DNA from: Pedobacter chitinilyticus
GTDB taxonomy: Bacteria > Bacteroidota > Bacteroidia > Sphingobacteriales > Sphingobacteriaceae
Length of the DNA: 64,000 nt
Reading direction: 5' to 3'
Assembly (NCBI RefSeq): GCF_003313385.1
Contig: NZ_QMHN01000004.1
Coordinates: 126,531-190,530 of the forward strand
This document shows, piece after piece, positions 33,127 through 42,282 of the stretch. Under the pieces are notes generated by a model that saw only the letters and a list, made by a program, of their open reading frames with translations, ran no database searches and had not been told where the DNA came from. Position numbers and translations under genes: made by a program. Each line of letters opens with the position of its first letter. Position 1 is the stretch's first letter.

Positions 33127-35817
33127 TTATTTTACTTCGTAGGTCAGTACTTTTCTGGCCAAGCTTCCATTAATATCTATGCCTTCAATCACAATACGGT
33201 AAACTCCCGGTACATCGGTATTGAAATAGCTTACTTTAGCCTTTCCATTGACGTCACTTGCCATTTGAGGTTCCCAGAAAACGGTGGTTCTTAAATCAGG
33301 TCTGCTATCTGGTTTTACATCGTATTTTGGAGAATAAAACTCCCTTACTACCGCATATCCTTTTGGAGAAAAATTAATTAAACCTGGGGTGTAAGTATTG
33401 GTCGATCTTAGGCCGTCACCACGTTTGGTGTTGATCACAATTACGCCTGAACCACCTTGCATACCATAAATAGCCGTAGTGGCTGCACTTTTTAAAATCT
33501 CTACGGTTTCAATGTCCTGAACTACGATGTCATCTAGGTTAAAGTCTTCTCCTCCTAGGTTCATTCCGTCAACAATAACAGCCATTGGGGATTGGCTGCC
33601 ACGAGCGAATGCTTGCCCATTTCTAATTTGTACTCCAGCTATTCGTCCTTGCAGATACTGAGAAAGCGAAAAAGCGGTTTCCAATTCTTTTGCGGTAATT
33701 ACGGCATCTGCATTGCCTGCCCCGCCTAAATTAGAGGAGTTGTGAGAAGGTTTACGTTTCTCTACAATCGTTACTTCATCTAACAAAATAGTTCTGTTCA
33801 ATAACCCTCTTTTGGTTTGGTCGTCAAAGTATTTCCCGCTTTCCTGCAAATACGCAGCTAACGATTGGTTGACGTTTACTTCAATGTCTCCTGTATTTGG
33901 ATTCTTAGTGGTCACTTGACCTGGAACTACATCCATTACAATCTCAACATATTTTTTGTCTTTGTCGGTTCTGGCCTGTACTACGAATTTGGTGCTGTCC
34001 AAAAATTCTATCTTATCAAAATTGAAACGACCTTTGTCATCGGTCAAGGTGTCCGTCATAAAGAAACCCCCAGAAAAAGATACTAAAGAAACTTTTCCCT
34101 TAACTACTGGTTTTCCTCCTTTGGTAACCGTTCCGCTAATTTGCAATCTTTTTTCTACAGGATATTTAGCAACTGGCTCTGTACCATCTACCACTTGCTT
34201 CCAATTGATTTTTCTCCAGCCCTGTGTAAGCAAAAGGTTGTCTAAATCATAGCGGGTATTTCTATCATTGTTGAGGAAATAATAATTCGGTTTTTCTACG
34301 TAGCCTACTAAATCCGAAGTAAGTAGCAGCCTTGTAAGGATGTTGGTCTCATTTTCTGGATCGGGTTTAACCGCTGACGTATTGGTTACCGCTACCGAAA
34401 AACTTCCTTGCACAGGCTTATTGTCATTGGTAGCTGCTACAGACAAATCTACTTTTGCTCGTTTGCCGTAACTTGGTTTTAAAGTCTCTGGCGTAATTTC
34501 AATTTTATCTTTTAAATTGTTAACGAATACAATACGCTCATTTAGCGGTGCAAACGTAGAAGATAATAAGGAGATTTGTACAATTCCAGAAGGTAAGCTG
34601 TCTTTAGGAACGGTAAGCGCAACCACCTGTTTGCTGGAAGCAATTTTGGCTGAAAAATAGGTGGCACCATTATGTTGTGCAATGAGATTATATTCTTCTT
34701 TGGCGATCAAATCTTCAGAAATATAAACTTTGATCGATATTTTTGTGCTATCAGTATTAGATACTGAAAGTACTAAGCCACTTTTTTCTGCTGCAGGAAG
34801 GTTTACGGTCTTTTTAGTGCCATCGGGGAAGCTAAGCATTGCTTTATAAGTCTGCCCTGCAACGGGGTTAAGGAAAAAAGATCCCATTCCTAATTTATTG
34901 GTTTCGAATTGAGATATCTCTGTGCCATCATTGGTAATAATCACTCCCTTTGCGCTTTCGCCCAAACCACTGCTATTGATGGCTTTAATACCTACTTTGT
35001 TAGGTAGGTTTTCTACCAATTTACCTCCCTCAGGGAAAAACTGTACATCAAACTCCTTAGAAGTCGTTTTCAATGGAATTTCTTTAGCAATTATCTGTTT
35101 GTTAGGTAAGGTAATGTTGGCTATAATAGAACCACTTTTTAAAGCATCTGGTTGTTTGTTCGTCGCTTCAATGGTAATTTCACCTTGGTTATTGGTCACA
35201 CCTTTGCCTCTCTCAATTGTTTTTTGACCAAGCTTTACTTCGTAGTTTACTTGACAGTTGGTATAGGGTGAATTTTGTTTATCTGTAAACTGTATGGTCG
35301 TACTTATTTTTTGCTGGTTGTTTTCTGTGCTAAGTACATTGCTTGATTTGGTGAATACCTTGTTTGCCCACGAATTTCCTATCTTGATGGTTTTGTCGAA
35401 ATAGAACTCTGGTCCAGCGTTTCTCATCCATTGCGTATATGCCCTGATACGATAGTTGCCTTCGCTCAATGAATCGATTAGCTTAAAATCTCCCCAAGTA
35501 ATGCCGCTCTTCATGGGCAGCTTCAGTTGCTTGGTTACTGAATCTTTTTCGTTGACCAGCTCAACATACAACAGCCCGCTGATGGTCGAAGGTAGTCCAG
35601 TCTTTGCATTAATGGTATAAGCCTTAAACCAGATGTCATCGCCCACGGCATAATAAGGCTTGTCTAAGTGTAAGTATACCTTTTCTTGTGCTTGCTTGTT
35701 CGTGGATTCGTCTAATTTTTTAAGGAAACTGCTCAAATTGGCGTCTTGTGCCCAAAGAGAAGACGCGCTAATGATGCTTAAAAGAGCAACGCCCAGCGTT
35801 AGGAATTTAATTTTCAT
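33127..35817 (-). CDS. MG2/TonB-plug domain protein
   Basis: An 896-residue exported protein. It has a signal peptide ending in SLWAQ, then an alpha-2-macroglobulin MG2-like region (KVYLHLDKPYYAVGDDIWFK, about 45-130), several bacterial Ig-like/MG repeats, a carboxypeptidase-regulatory-like domain (ISGTVTKGGKPVVKGKVSLV, about 550), and near residue 690-800 a TonB-receptor plug (VIVDGMNLGG, VETVEILKSAATTAIYGMQG-like motif). No beta-barrel follows the plug, and the C-terminus is another beta-sandwich. Family members are common in Bacteroidota surface clusters; function is unknown. Confidence 0.82.
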   Translation of the reverse strand: MKIKFLTLGVALLSIISASSLWAQDANLSSFLKKLDESTNKQAQEKVYLHLDKPYYAVGDDIWFKAYTINAKTGLPSTISGLLYVELVNEKDSVTKQLKLPMKSGITWGDFKLIDSLSEGNYRIRAYTQWMRNAGPEFYFDKTIKIGNSWANKVFTKSSNVLSTENNQQKISTTIQFTDKQNSPYTNCQVNYEVKLGQKTIERGKGVTNNQGEITIEATNKQPDALKSGSIIANITLPNKQIIAKEIPLKTTSKEFDVQFFPEGGKLVENLPNKVGIKAINSSGLGESAKGVIITNDGTEISQFETNKLGMGSFFLNPVAGQTYKAMLSFPDGTKKTVNLPAAEKSGLVLSVSNTDSTKISIKVYISEDLIAKEEYNLIAQHNGATYFSAKIASSKQVVALTVPKDSLPSGIVQISLLSSTFAPLNERIVFVNNLKDKIEITPETLKPSYGKRAKVDLSVAATNDNKPVQGSFSVAVTNTSAVKPDPENETNILTRLLLTSDLVGYVEKPNYYFLNNDRNTRYDLDNLLLTQGWRKINWKQVVDGTEPVAKYPVEKRLQISGTVTKGGKPVVKGKVSLVSFSGGFFMTDTLTDDKGRFNFDKIEFLDSTKFVVQARTDKDKKYVEIVMDVVPGQVTTKNPNTGDIEVNVNQSLAAYLQESGKYFDDQTKRGLLNRTILLDEVTIVEKRKPSHNSSNLGGAGNADAVITAKELETAFSLSQYLQGRIAGVQIRNGQAFARGSQSPMAVIVDGMNLGGEDFNLDDIVVQDIETVEILKSAATTAIYGMQGGSGVIVINTKRGDGLRSTNTYTPGLINFSPKGYAVVREFYSPKYDVKPDSRPDLRTTVFWEPQMASDVNGKAKVSYFNTDVPGVYRIVIEGIDINGSLARKVLTYEVK

Positions 35818-35950
35818 TGGAGTATTTTCATTTTAATGGCAAAGAAACCTATGAAAAGCTTCCTTACGCTATAGTGGTTCATTTGTGTTAAAGCTTCCTC
35901 TTTTGGGTTGATTTATTGAGGTTTATCGTAAGTCAAGATACAAAAAAGCT

Positions 35951-35993
35951 AACCTTGTAACAAACTATAGACTATTATTTTAGTTACAAGGTT
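35951..35993. repeat. Inverted repeat in the dcd-MG2 gap
   Basis: AACCTTGTAAC (35951-35961) and GTTACAAGGTT (35983-35993) are exact inverted copies with a 21-base loop, just past the dcd stop. It may terminate dcd on the minus strand (A/T-rich flank) or serve as a regulatory hairpin for the next gene. Confidence 0.5.
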
Positions 35994-36003
35994 CAAAAGG
36001 TGA

Positions 36004-36540
36004 CTAGAAATTATTTTTCCACATCATGCTTTCTACTGGGCGAGTGGTTTTATTGCTGTATTTCGCATTGTCTTTAGTGTTGTACATCTTTTCTATTTGC
36101 CCTTCAACTACAAAGTAAATGAGTTGGCCAATTGGCATGCCTGCGTAAATTCTTACGGGTTGTACACACGAAATCTCTAAAGTCCAGGTATTGCAAAAGC
36201 CAACATCTCCCTTTCCAGCGGTGGCATGTATGTCAATACCTAAACGGCCAGTGCTGCTTTTCCCTTCTAAAAAAGGGACATGGCCATGAGTTTCTGTGTA
36301 TTCTACGGTTACGCCTAGGTATAAAGTTCCTGGTTGAAGTACAAAACCTTCCTTTGGTATTTCAAAATGTTCTATTTTATTGTGAGCTTTTGCATCTAAT
36401 ACACGGTCCTTGTAAGTTGCCAAATACTTTCCCAAATGCACATCGTATGAATTGGTGCCCAAACATTCTGGCTTAAAGGGTTCTATAATAATGGTGCCTT
36501 TGTCTATCTCCTCAAGTATCCGTTTGTCTGATAATATCAT
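36004..36540 (-). CDS. dcd: dCTP deaminase
   Basis: A 178-residue enzyme that deaminates dCTP to dUTP (some homologues also hydrolyse dUTP). The trimeric dUTPase-like fold is evident in PECLGTNSYDVHLGKYLATY, EGKSSTGRLGIDIHATAGKG (with the catalytic Glu-x-x-Ser region) and GFCNTWTLEISCVQPVRIYA, then GMPIGQLIYF. Length is in the family range. ATG 36540 is 68 bases from the divergent phosphopantetheinyl transferase gene. Confidence 0.95.
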   Translation of the reverse strand: MILSDKRILEEIDKGTIIIEPFKPECLGTNSYDVHLGKYLATYKDRVLDAKAHNKIEHFEIPKEGFVLQPGTLYLGVTVEYTETHGHVPFLEGKSSTGRLGIDIHATAGKGDVGFCNTWTLEISCVQPVRIYAGMPIGQLIYFVVEGQIEKMYNTKDNAKYSNKTTRPVESMMWKNNF

Positions 36541-36579
36541 TTTTAAAGTTTTTTGGTCTAAATTATGATTAATTTAAGA

Positions 36580-36587
36580 TACTTTTG
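36580..36587 (+). promoter_or_regulatory. Candidate -7 box for the phosphopantetheinyl transferase gene
   Basis: TACTTTTG matches TAnnTTTG. TTTG at 36552-36555 is a possible -33 element, 24 bases upstream. The ATG is 22 bases downstream. Confidence 0.5.
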
Positions 36588-36608
36588 TATTGATTTTCTA
36601 AATAGAGG

Positions 36609-37256
36609 ATGCCCGTAGTTTTTGATTTAAAAATTGATGCCCATACCGAACTCGCCGTATGGAAAATTGAAGAAAGCCATGATCAATTGATGGCAGGTCT
36701 ACAACTTAAACAGCACGAACTTGAAATTATCGATTCTTTTAAGAGCGACAAGAGGGCGCTACAGTGGCTAAGTACGCGTTTACTGCTTAGAACCATGCTG
36801 GATACCAAGGAGTATATCGATTGCCAAATGGATGACCAAGGGAAACCTTACTTGGTAAACTACGATTATCACATCTCGTTAAGCCATTCTTATGACTATG
36901 CAGCAGTAATGATCAGTAGAGACCCGCAAAAGAAGGTTGGGTTGGATATGGAAATAATCAAGCATAAAATCAAATTGATCAGGCATAAATTCCTATCAGA
37001 TGTAGAATTGGCACAAAAACAAATTGGCGACAATATTCATGGACTTTACGTTTGTTGGTGTGCCAAAGAGGCCATCTACAAATGGCATGGGCGAAAGGAA
37101 TTAGAGTTTAAACGTGACATACACATCAAGCCTTTTAAATTAAGAGACGAAGGAGAGCTTACCGCGGTGGTTGACTTACCAAAAGGAGTAAAAGAGCTCA
37201 ATGTAAATTATTTTAAGACAGATGACGGCTACATGCTGGGTTATGTGATTGGGTAA
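36609..37256 (+). CDS. 4'-phosphopantetheinyl transferase superfamily protein
   Basis: A 215-residue Sfp-type transferase that would attach phosphopantetheine from CoA to a carrier-protein serine. The metal-binding VGLDMEIIKHKI (residues 114-125) and the WCAKEAIYKWHGRKELEF motif, equivalent to WxxKEAxxK, are present. Whether it serves fatty-acid ACP or a secondary-metabolite carrier is not evident; no such gene is adjacent. lipB follows after seven bases. Confidence 0.87.
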   Translation: MPVVFDLKIDAHTELAVWKIEESHDQLMAGLQLKQHELEIIDSFKSDKRALQWLSTRLLLRTMLDTKEYIDCQMDDQGKPYLVNYDYHISLSHSYDYAAVMISRDPQKKVGLDMEIIKHKIKLIRHKFLSDVELAQKQIGDNIHGLYVCWCAKEAIYKWHGRKELEFKRDIHIKPFKLRDEGELTAVVDLPKGVKELNVNYFKTDDGYMLGYVIG

Positions 37257-37263
37257 GGAAGAT

Positions 37264-37959
37264 ATGAACAAGGAAGTAAAATTTATTGATTGGGGTTTAA
37301 CAGATTATCAAAAAGCTTGGGATAAACAAGAGCAAATTTTTGAACAAACCGTTGCCCTAAAAGTGAAAAATCGTACGGAAAATACCCAGGAGCCAACACC
37401 GAACTATCTCGTTTTTTGTGAGCATCCACACGTATACACACTCGGAAAAAGTGGCCATCTAGAAAATTTATTGCTAGACGATCAGGGACTAAAAGAAAAA
37501 GAGGCTACCTACTATAAAATTAACCGCGGCGGTGATATAACGTATCATGGCCCTGGGCAGATTGTAGGCTATCCGATATTAGATTTAGATAATTTCTTTA
37601 CCGATATCCATCTTTACCTGCGAACTTTGGAAGAGGCTATTATTTTGACTTTGGCCGATTATGGCATTGCGGCAGGTAGGTATGAAGGCTATACAGGTGT
37701 TTGGCTGGATGCAGATAATGAAAAGGCTCGTAAAATATGTGCCATGGGAGTACGTTGTAGCCGTTGGGTAACCATGCACGGCTTTGCCTTTAACGTAAAT
37801 ACTGATCTGGATTATTTTAAAAATATTGTTCCTTGTGGAATTGATGACAAGGACGTTACTTCTATGCAGCGTGAACTAGGAATGGTGCTGGATATGGACG
37901 AGGTAAAAGAAAAATTGAAAAACCATATTGCCAAGCTTTTTGGAATGCAATTGAAATAG
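37264..37959 (+). CDS. lipB: Lipoyl(octanoyl) transferase
   Basis: A 231-residue enzyme that moves octanoyl from ACP to lipoyl domains. It has the family motif RGGDITYHGPGQIVGYPI (residues 83-100), KICAMGVRCSRWVTMHGFAF with the conserved Lys and His, and the acyl-thioester cysteine in IVPCGIDDK (about residue 180). ATG 37264 is chosen over a TTG at 37249 that overlaps the preceding gene. The proximity of a phosphopantetheinyl transferase fits ACP biology, but lipA is not here. Confidence 0.94.
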   Translation: MNKEVKFIDWGLTDYQKAWDKQEQIFEQTVALKVKNRTENTQEPTPNYLVFCEHPHVYTLGKSGHLENLLLDDQGLKEKEATYYKINRGGDITYHGPGQIVGYPILDLDNFFTDIHLYLRTLEEAIILTLADYGIAAGRYEGYTGVWLDADNEKARKICAMGVRCSRWVTMHGFAFNVNTDLDYFKNIVPCGIDDKDVTSMQRELGMVLDMDEVKEKLKNHIAKLFGMQLK

Positions 37960-37989
37960 TATTCGAAAAAACTTTAGTTAAGATTTTGA

Positions 37990-38021
37990 TTTTTAGGCAT
38001 AAGTCCTATCTTTATCTTAAC
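37990..38021 (+). promoter_or_regulatory. Candidate promoter of the DUF5684 gene
   Basis: A TTTTG -33 element followed after about 18 bases by TATCTTTA, one mismatch from TAnnTTTG, lies 20 to 30 bases before the ATG at 38042. Positions of the box are approximate. Confidence 0.4.
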
Positions 38022-38041
38022 TAAAATTAAAAGCTAAAAAC

Positions 38042-38503
38042 ATGGATTACTCATCTGATTACTCTTCTGGAGGCATCGGTATCTTGGCGGGTATTGGTGC
38101 AACTTTCTTCTTTATTTATTTGGCAATTCTCATTGTAGCAATAGCTGGTATGTGGAAAACCTTTGAAAAAGCTGGCAAACCAGGCTGGGCTGCCATCATC
38201 CCAATCTATAATATTTATATTATGATTGAGATTGTAGGTAAGCCAAGTATTTGGTTGTTATGGTGTATCATTCCTTGTGTGAATATCGTTTTTTCTATTT
38301 GGTTGATTAACCTGATGAGCAAAAGCTTTGGCAAAGAAGAAGGATTTACTGTTGGCTTGGTTTTGTTAGGTTTCATTTTTTGGCCAATCTTAGGATTTGG
38401 AAGTGCTAAATATCTAGGTCCATCAGCGGCTGAAGCACAGCAAGGAGGCTTTGGCAATAATCAATTCGGTAATCCGAACAATCCGCCATTTAACCAACCT
38501 TAA
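38042..38503 (+). CDS. DUF5684 membrane protein
   Basis: A 153-residue protein with about four hydrophobic segments. The pattern MWKTFEKAGKPGWAAIIPIY followed by NIYIMIEIVGKPSIWLLW is typical of DUF5684, small membrane proteins next to signal-peptidase genes in many bacteria. The Gly/Asn/Gln-rich tail (FGNNQFGNPNNPPFNQP) is low complexity. Function unknown. Directly followed by the DUF2752 gene. Confidence 0.8.
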   Translation: MDYSSDYSSGGIGILAGIGATFFFIYLAILIVAIAGMWKTFEKAGKPGWAAIIPIYNIYIMIEIVGKPSIWLLWCIIPCVNIVFSIWLINLMSKSFGKEEGFTVGLVLLGFIFWPILGFGSAKYLGPSAAEAQQGGFGNNQFGNPNNPPFNQP

Positions 38504-38508
38504 GAAAC

Positions 38509-38844
38509 TTGTTTTTTTTAAATTTATATCAGTCCGCGTTGCTACTTTTAGGCAAGGCGGACTTTTTTTTACTGCCCTGTCCTTTTAAATATCTGTTTGG
38601 GATTGATTGTCCAGGCTGTGGTTTTCAACGTTCGGTGTTGGCACTGTTGCAAGGCGATTTTTCACTGAGCTTTAAACTTTACCCGCCAACGGTACCTTTA
38701 TTAATTTGTTTCTTTGCTGCAGCTTGCACGTGGTTGCTGAAACTTAATCAAAATGCTTTGGCTCTTAAGGTGATGTATTTTGTTACGGGCTTTTTCATCT
38801 TCTTCAATTATATTTACAAGATGCTGTTTCAGCATATTCACTAA
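38509..38844 (+). CDS. DUF2752 membrane protein, first copy
   Basis: A 111-residue protein with a DUF2752 signature (LFGIDCPGCGFQRSVLALLQ, residues 29-48) near the first hydrophobic helix and two more hydrophobic segments toward the end. The CPGCG pair may bind metal or be a redox thiol pair. The start is TTG at 38509; no ATG exists upstream of the motif in this frame. A second copy is at 50305. It follows DUF5684 by only five bases. Confidence 0.75.
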   Translation: MFFLNLYQSALLLLGKADFFLLPCPFKYLFGIDCPGCGFQRSVLALLQGDFSLSFKLYPPTVPLLICFFAAACTWLLKLNQNALALKVMYFVTGFFIFFNYIYKMLFQHIH

Positions 38845-38853
38845 ACAATTAGC

Positions 38854-39462
38854 ATGGCAACACTTTCTTATTTGGCACTTGGCGATTCATATACCATAGG
38901 CGAAGCAGTAGAAGCAAATGAATCTTTTCCCTACCAACTAGTGGAGCTTTTAAAAGCGAAGCAGTTTGATTTTGCCGCACCTAAAATTATTGCAAAAACA
39001 GGGTGGACTACTGATGAACTGCGTCATGCTATACAACAGGAACAGCTTGCCGATAACTTTGATTTGGTGACCTTGTTGATTGGTGTCAATAATCAGTACA
39101 GAGGTTACTCACAAGATACTTATCGCAAGGAGTTTGCTGAACTACTCGAAATGGCTATAGGTTTTGCAGGTGGAAATAGGGCTAATGTGTATGTCGTTTC
39201 CATTCCAGATTGGGGCGTAACTGAGTTTGCGAAACAAAGTGGTCGAGACTTAAAAAGCATCAGCAATGAAATAGATGCTTTTAACGAAATCAATAGACAA
39301 GAAACCGAAGCTAAACAAGTTACCTACGTGGATATTACACCCGGCTCTAGACAAGCCTTGAAAAAGCAAACACTAATTGCGTCTGATGGTTTACACCCAT
39401 CGGGTAAAATGTATGCGGAATGGGCGAAACAAATCGCCGAAAAACTTTTGGAAAAGATTTAG
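38854..39462 (+). CDS. SGNH/GDSL hydrolase
   Basis: A 202-residue serine esterase fold. The N-terminus YLALGDSYTIGE (GDS block I), LLIGVNNQYRG (block III, GxND-like with Asn) and IASDGLHPSGKMYAEW (DxxH of the catalytic dyad) are clear. It has no signal peptide, so it appears cytoplasmic. Substrate is unknown; lysophospholipase- or acetylhydrolase-like activities are common in the family. It is last in the DUF5684-DUF2752-SGNH set. Confidence 0.88.
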   Translation: MATLSYLALGDSYTIGEAVEANESFPYQLVELLKAKQFDFAAPKIIAKTGWTTDELRHAIQQEQLADNFDLVTLLIGVNNQYRGYSQDTYRKEFAELLEMAIGFAGGNRANVYVVSIPDWGVTEFAKQSGRDLKSISNEIDAFNEINRQETEAKQVTYVDITPGSRQALKKQTLIASDGLHPSGKMYAEWAKQIAEKLLEKI

Positions 39463-39515
39463 CTGATGAAGTCCTCCCGTTGCTTATTTAATGAGTTGTT
39501 ATGCTAGTTCTTTTT

Positions 39516-40256
39516 TTAAACTGCTCTAGAGGTCAGATAAATATAATCGGCTGAAATAGTCTTTAAAAATTGCATTTCATTCATTCCTTCTGGAATAGTT
39601 GCCCCTAAGTGCCCGGAAACTTTTGCAGCCATTTGATAAATTAACTGAGCGTTTCGAGTGATATAATAAGTTTGAACTACTTCATGAATAAGTTCTATAT
39701 CTCTATCGTTTAGTATGGTAACATTTTCAAAGGTAGCCGTATACTCCTCATCTTCTACTGGATGAAATGCAATGTGTTGCATTTTAGTTGCAGGAGTGGT
39801 TTTAATAAGTGTTGTGCCCGCAACAATATCGCCAATACGTTGTTTTTTGTCAGAAACAGCCACGCTGATGAATCCCAGTAAATTAGCGGTCAGCGAAAAA
39901 TCAACAATTCTAAATACCCAGCGCATAAAGTATTGCCCGATACTGGCTTGTCCGCCGTCTAAACTCACGACCTTTATTTTTAACAGTTTTTTGCCTAGGC
40001 TTTGGCCATTAAATGCGACTTCACATAGCAAGTCGTAAAAGACATAGCAAATTCCAAATATAACAATCAGAATAACCATGGTGCTGTTGTTAAGGCTATT
40101 TTCTAATCCTGTAATGGCAAGAGCAATCAGTGCAAAAAAATAGATGATAAGGAACATGCCGAAATCTATGAGATAGGCTGCCACTCGTTCTCCTAAACCT
40201 GCTACTGGATAATCTATTTCGATGTGTTGGCTAGTGTTAATTTTGATGGTTTCCAT
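39516..40256 (-). CDS. RDD family membrane protein
   Basis: A 246-residue protein with an RDD domain (VAGLGERVAAYLIDFGMFLI, residues 19-38) containing the Arg and Asp of the family, and an SLGKKLLKIKVVSLDGGQAS segment. Three or so transmembrane helices are followed by a cytoplasmic tail of 100 residues. RDD proteins may be ion exchangers, but most are uncharacterized. It is divergent from the SpoIIM gene and is regularly found beside the MoxR-DUF58 cluster in Bacteroidota. Confidence 0.85.
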   Translation of the reverse strand: METIKINTSQHIEIDYPVAGLGERVAAYLIDFGMFLIIYFFALIALAITGLENSLNNSTMVILIVIFGICYVFYDLLCEVAFNGQSLGKKLLKIKVVSLDGGQASIGQYFMRWVFRIVDFSLTANLLGFISVAVSDKKQRIGDIVAGTTLIKTTPATKMQHIAFHPVEDEEYTATFENVTILNDRDIELIHEVVQTYYITRNAQLIYQMAAKVSGHLGATIPEGMNEMQFLKTISADYIYLTSRAV

Positions 40257-40422
40257 TACCTCAAATATAAATTTTTAACCAAAAAATCTACAAAAATAAA
40301 TTGTACTCACTTTTGTAAGTAGTTTAAGAAAGTTAAAGTTGTAAAAAAACGATTGCCTATATGGTTATCAATATTTTTTGTTTTATTTTAAGAGCAATTA
40401 TCTATTGAACCAGAAATTAGCT

Positions 40423-41397
40423 ATGAAAGAAGCGCTCTTTGTTAAGCAAAATGCTGAAAAATGGAAGAACTACGAGGCGCTAGTCACAGATAGTCCCGAT
40501 GAACTTGCCCAGCGTTTTGTTGACATCACCAACGATTTGGCCTATGCGAAGACTTTTTATCCGAAGTCTAAAACTACGGCTTATCTAAACGGTTTGGCAT
40601 CTGTGCTGCACCAAGCAATTTACAAGAATAAAAAAGAAGAAAAAGGGAGGTTTTTTAGTTATTGGAAATTCGAATTGCCCTTGTTTTTTTATACCTATCG
40701 TAAGCAAATTCTCTACTCATTTATTTTTTTTGTGTTGGCGGTAAGCATTGGTGTACTGTCTGCAAAATATGATGACAGGATGATCAGGTTGGTTACCAGT
40801 GATAGGTATGTGGATATGACCAACGAGAATATTGCTAAAGGAGATCCTTTTGGTGTATATAAGCAAACAAACGAGTTCAGGATGTTTTTTGAAATTGCTG
40901 TGAATAACATTTTCGTATCCTTCGTCATGTTTGTTAGCGGCGTGCTGTTTTCTATCGGTCCAGTGTTTTACCTGTTGCGTAACGGCGTAATGTTGGGTGC
41001 TTTTCAATACTACTTTTTCAGTAAGGGATTGGGTGCAGAATCTATTTTGGTTATCTGGATACATGGTACTTTAGAAATATTATCGATTGTTGTTGTTGGT
41101 GGAGCGGGTTTGGTACTGGGGCACGGCCTGCTTTTTCCCAAAACCTATACCCGTTTACAGGCTTTTAAAAGAAGTGGAAAAGATGCGACCAAAATAGCCG
41201 TAGGCATTGTCCCAATTATTTTGCTAGCGGCATTTGTAGAAGGTTTTGTTACACGACATACTGGAATGCCTATTTGGTTAAGTGTCTCGATACTAACAAC
41301 TTCATTAGTATTTATGGTTTGGTATATCGTCATTTATCCACATCAATTAGCTAGAAAATTAACGATACAAACGCAAGAAAATTCAAATCATTTATAA
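40423..41397 (+). CDS. SpoIIM (DUF95) family membrane protein
   Basis: A 324-residue integral membrane protein of the SpoIIM/DUF95 family: a soluble N-terminal helical part (REFVKQNAEKWKNYE-type, FVKQNAEKWKNYEALVTDSP) and five to six transmembrane helices including EILSIVVVGGAGLVLG. The name comes from Bacillus sporulation; there is no reason to infer sporulation here. ATG 40423 is preferred to a TTG upstream. Its stop overlaps the next ATG by one base. Confidence 0.85.
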   Translation: MKEALFVKQNAEKWKNYEALVTDSPDELAQRFVDITNDLAYAKTFYPKSKTTAYLNGLASVLHQAIYKNKKEEKGRFFSYWKFELPLFFYTYRKQILYSFIFFVLAVSIGVLSAKYDDRMIRLVTSDRYVDMTNENIAKGDPFGVYKQTNEFRMFFEIAVNNIFVSFVMFVSGVLFSIGPVFYLLRNGVMLGAFQYYFFSKGLGAESILVIWIHGTLEILSIVVVGGAGLVLGHGLLFPKTYTRLQAFKRSGKDATKIAVGIVPIILLAAFVEGFVTRHTGMPIWLSVSILTTSLVFMVWYIVIYPHQLARKLTIQTQENSNHL

Positions 41398-42281
41398 TGA
41401 AAGAGCATATAGAATTTAGGAAAATAAGAGAGTTTGAAGGAATAATTTCTGGAACGCTCTTGTTTATCAAGCAGAATATGAAGCCTTTATTAAAAACATT
41501 CTTCTCTCTCTGCGGCATTTTCATCTTAGGTGGATTGATTTCTAACATTTTTATGCAGTTGCATATGACAGATGTAAGAGAGAATATCCAAGCTGGAAAT
41601 TATGACGGGTTTGGAGTTTGGAGCTATATGGCAAGTTGGCGTTACCTCTTGGTCATTGTATTTTCGGTACTTAACTATACGGCGATGTATACCGCTGTAC
41701 TCAGTTTTATTGCTCTGTATATTGCCAAAGGTAATGTAGCGCCAACAGTAGAAGAAGTGTGGAGTTACTTTAAGTATTATTTTTTTAGGGTAATGTGGAG
41801 TTGTATCCTCATTTATGTGCTCTGGATCATCAGCGCAATGGCGTGTCTTATTCCAGGGGTATTTGTAACCCCTGCGTTTTCTATCTTTTTCGCGATCATG
41901 GTTTTAGAGAATGCTGATTTTGGAACGGCGTTCGGACGTGCCTTTGCATTAGTAAAACAAAATTGGTGGGCTACTTTTGCAACACTTTTGGTGGTGGGTA
42001 TCATCACCTCTATATTTATGACGGTTGTTTATGCGCCGGCCTACATTTTAATGATGATTAGTGCTTTTTCTGGAGGAGATCTACAGATTTTAAAAGGATA
42101 CCAGATTTTTACTTCCATTTCACAAAGTCTGTCGCAGGTGTTTATGATTATTCCAATGGTCTCAATGGCTCTCATTTATGCTAATTTGGCTGAACGAAAA
42201 GAAAGTCAAGGTTTGTTGAGTAGAATTGAAGCGTTTGGTAATGAAACGGCTCCAGTGTCGCACCCCGACGAAGATTATTAG
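41397..42281 (+). CDS. Conserved membrane protein of the MoxR cluster
   Basis: A 294-residue protein with five to six transmembrane helices and a cytoplasmic start (HIEFRKIREFEGIISGTLLF). The pattern resembles membrane partners found between SpoIIM-like and DUF4129 genes in Bacteroidota. I do not recognize a more precise family. The gene overlaps SpoIIM by one base and is followed one base after its stop by the DUF4129 start, so it is firmly in the operon. Confidence 0.7.
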   Translation: MKEHIEFRKIREFEGIISGTLLFIKQNMKPLLKTFFSLCGIFILGGLISNIFMQLHMTDVRENIQAGNYDGFGVWSYMASWRYLLVIVFSVLNYTAMYTAVLSFIALYIAKGNVAPTVEEVWSYFKYYFFRVMWSCILIYVLWIISAMACLIPGVFVTPAFSIFFAIMVLENADFGTAFGRAFALVKQNWWATFATLLVVGIITSIFMTVVYAPAYILMMISAFSGGDLQILKGYQIFTSISQSLSQVFMIIPMVSMALIYANLAERKESQGLLSRIEAFGNETAPVSHPDEDY

Positions 42282-42282
42282 T

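Noticed and set aside
40423..41397. Evidence for sporulation from the SpoIIM-like gene
   Set aside because: SpoIIM/DUF95 homologues are common in non-sporulating Bacteroidota beside MoxR clusters; the name does not transfer.
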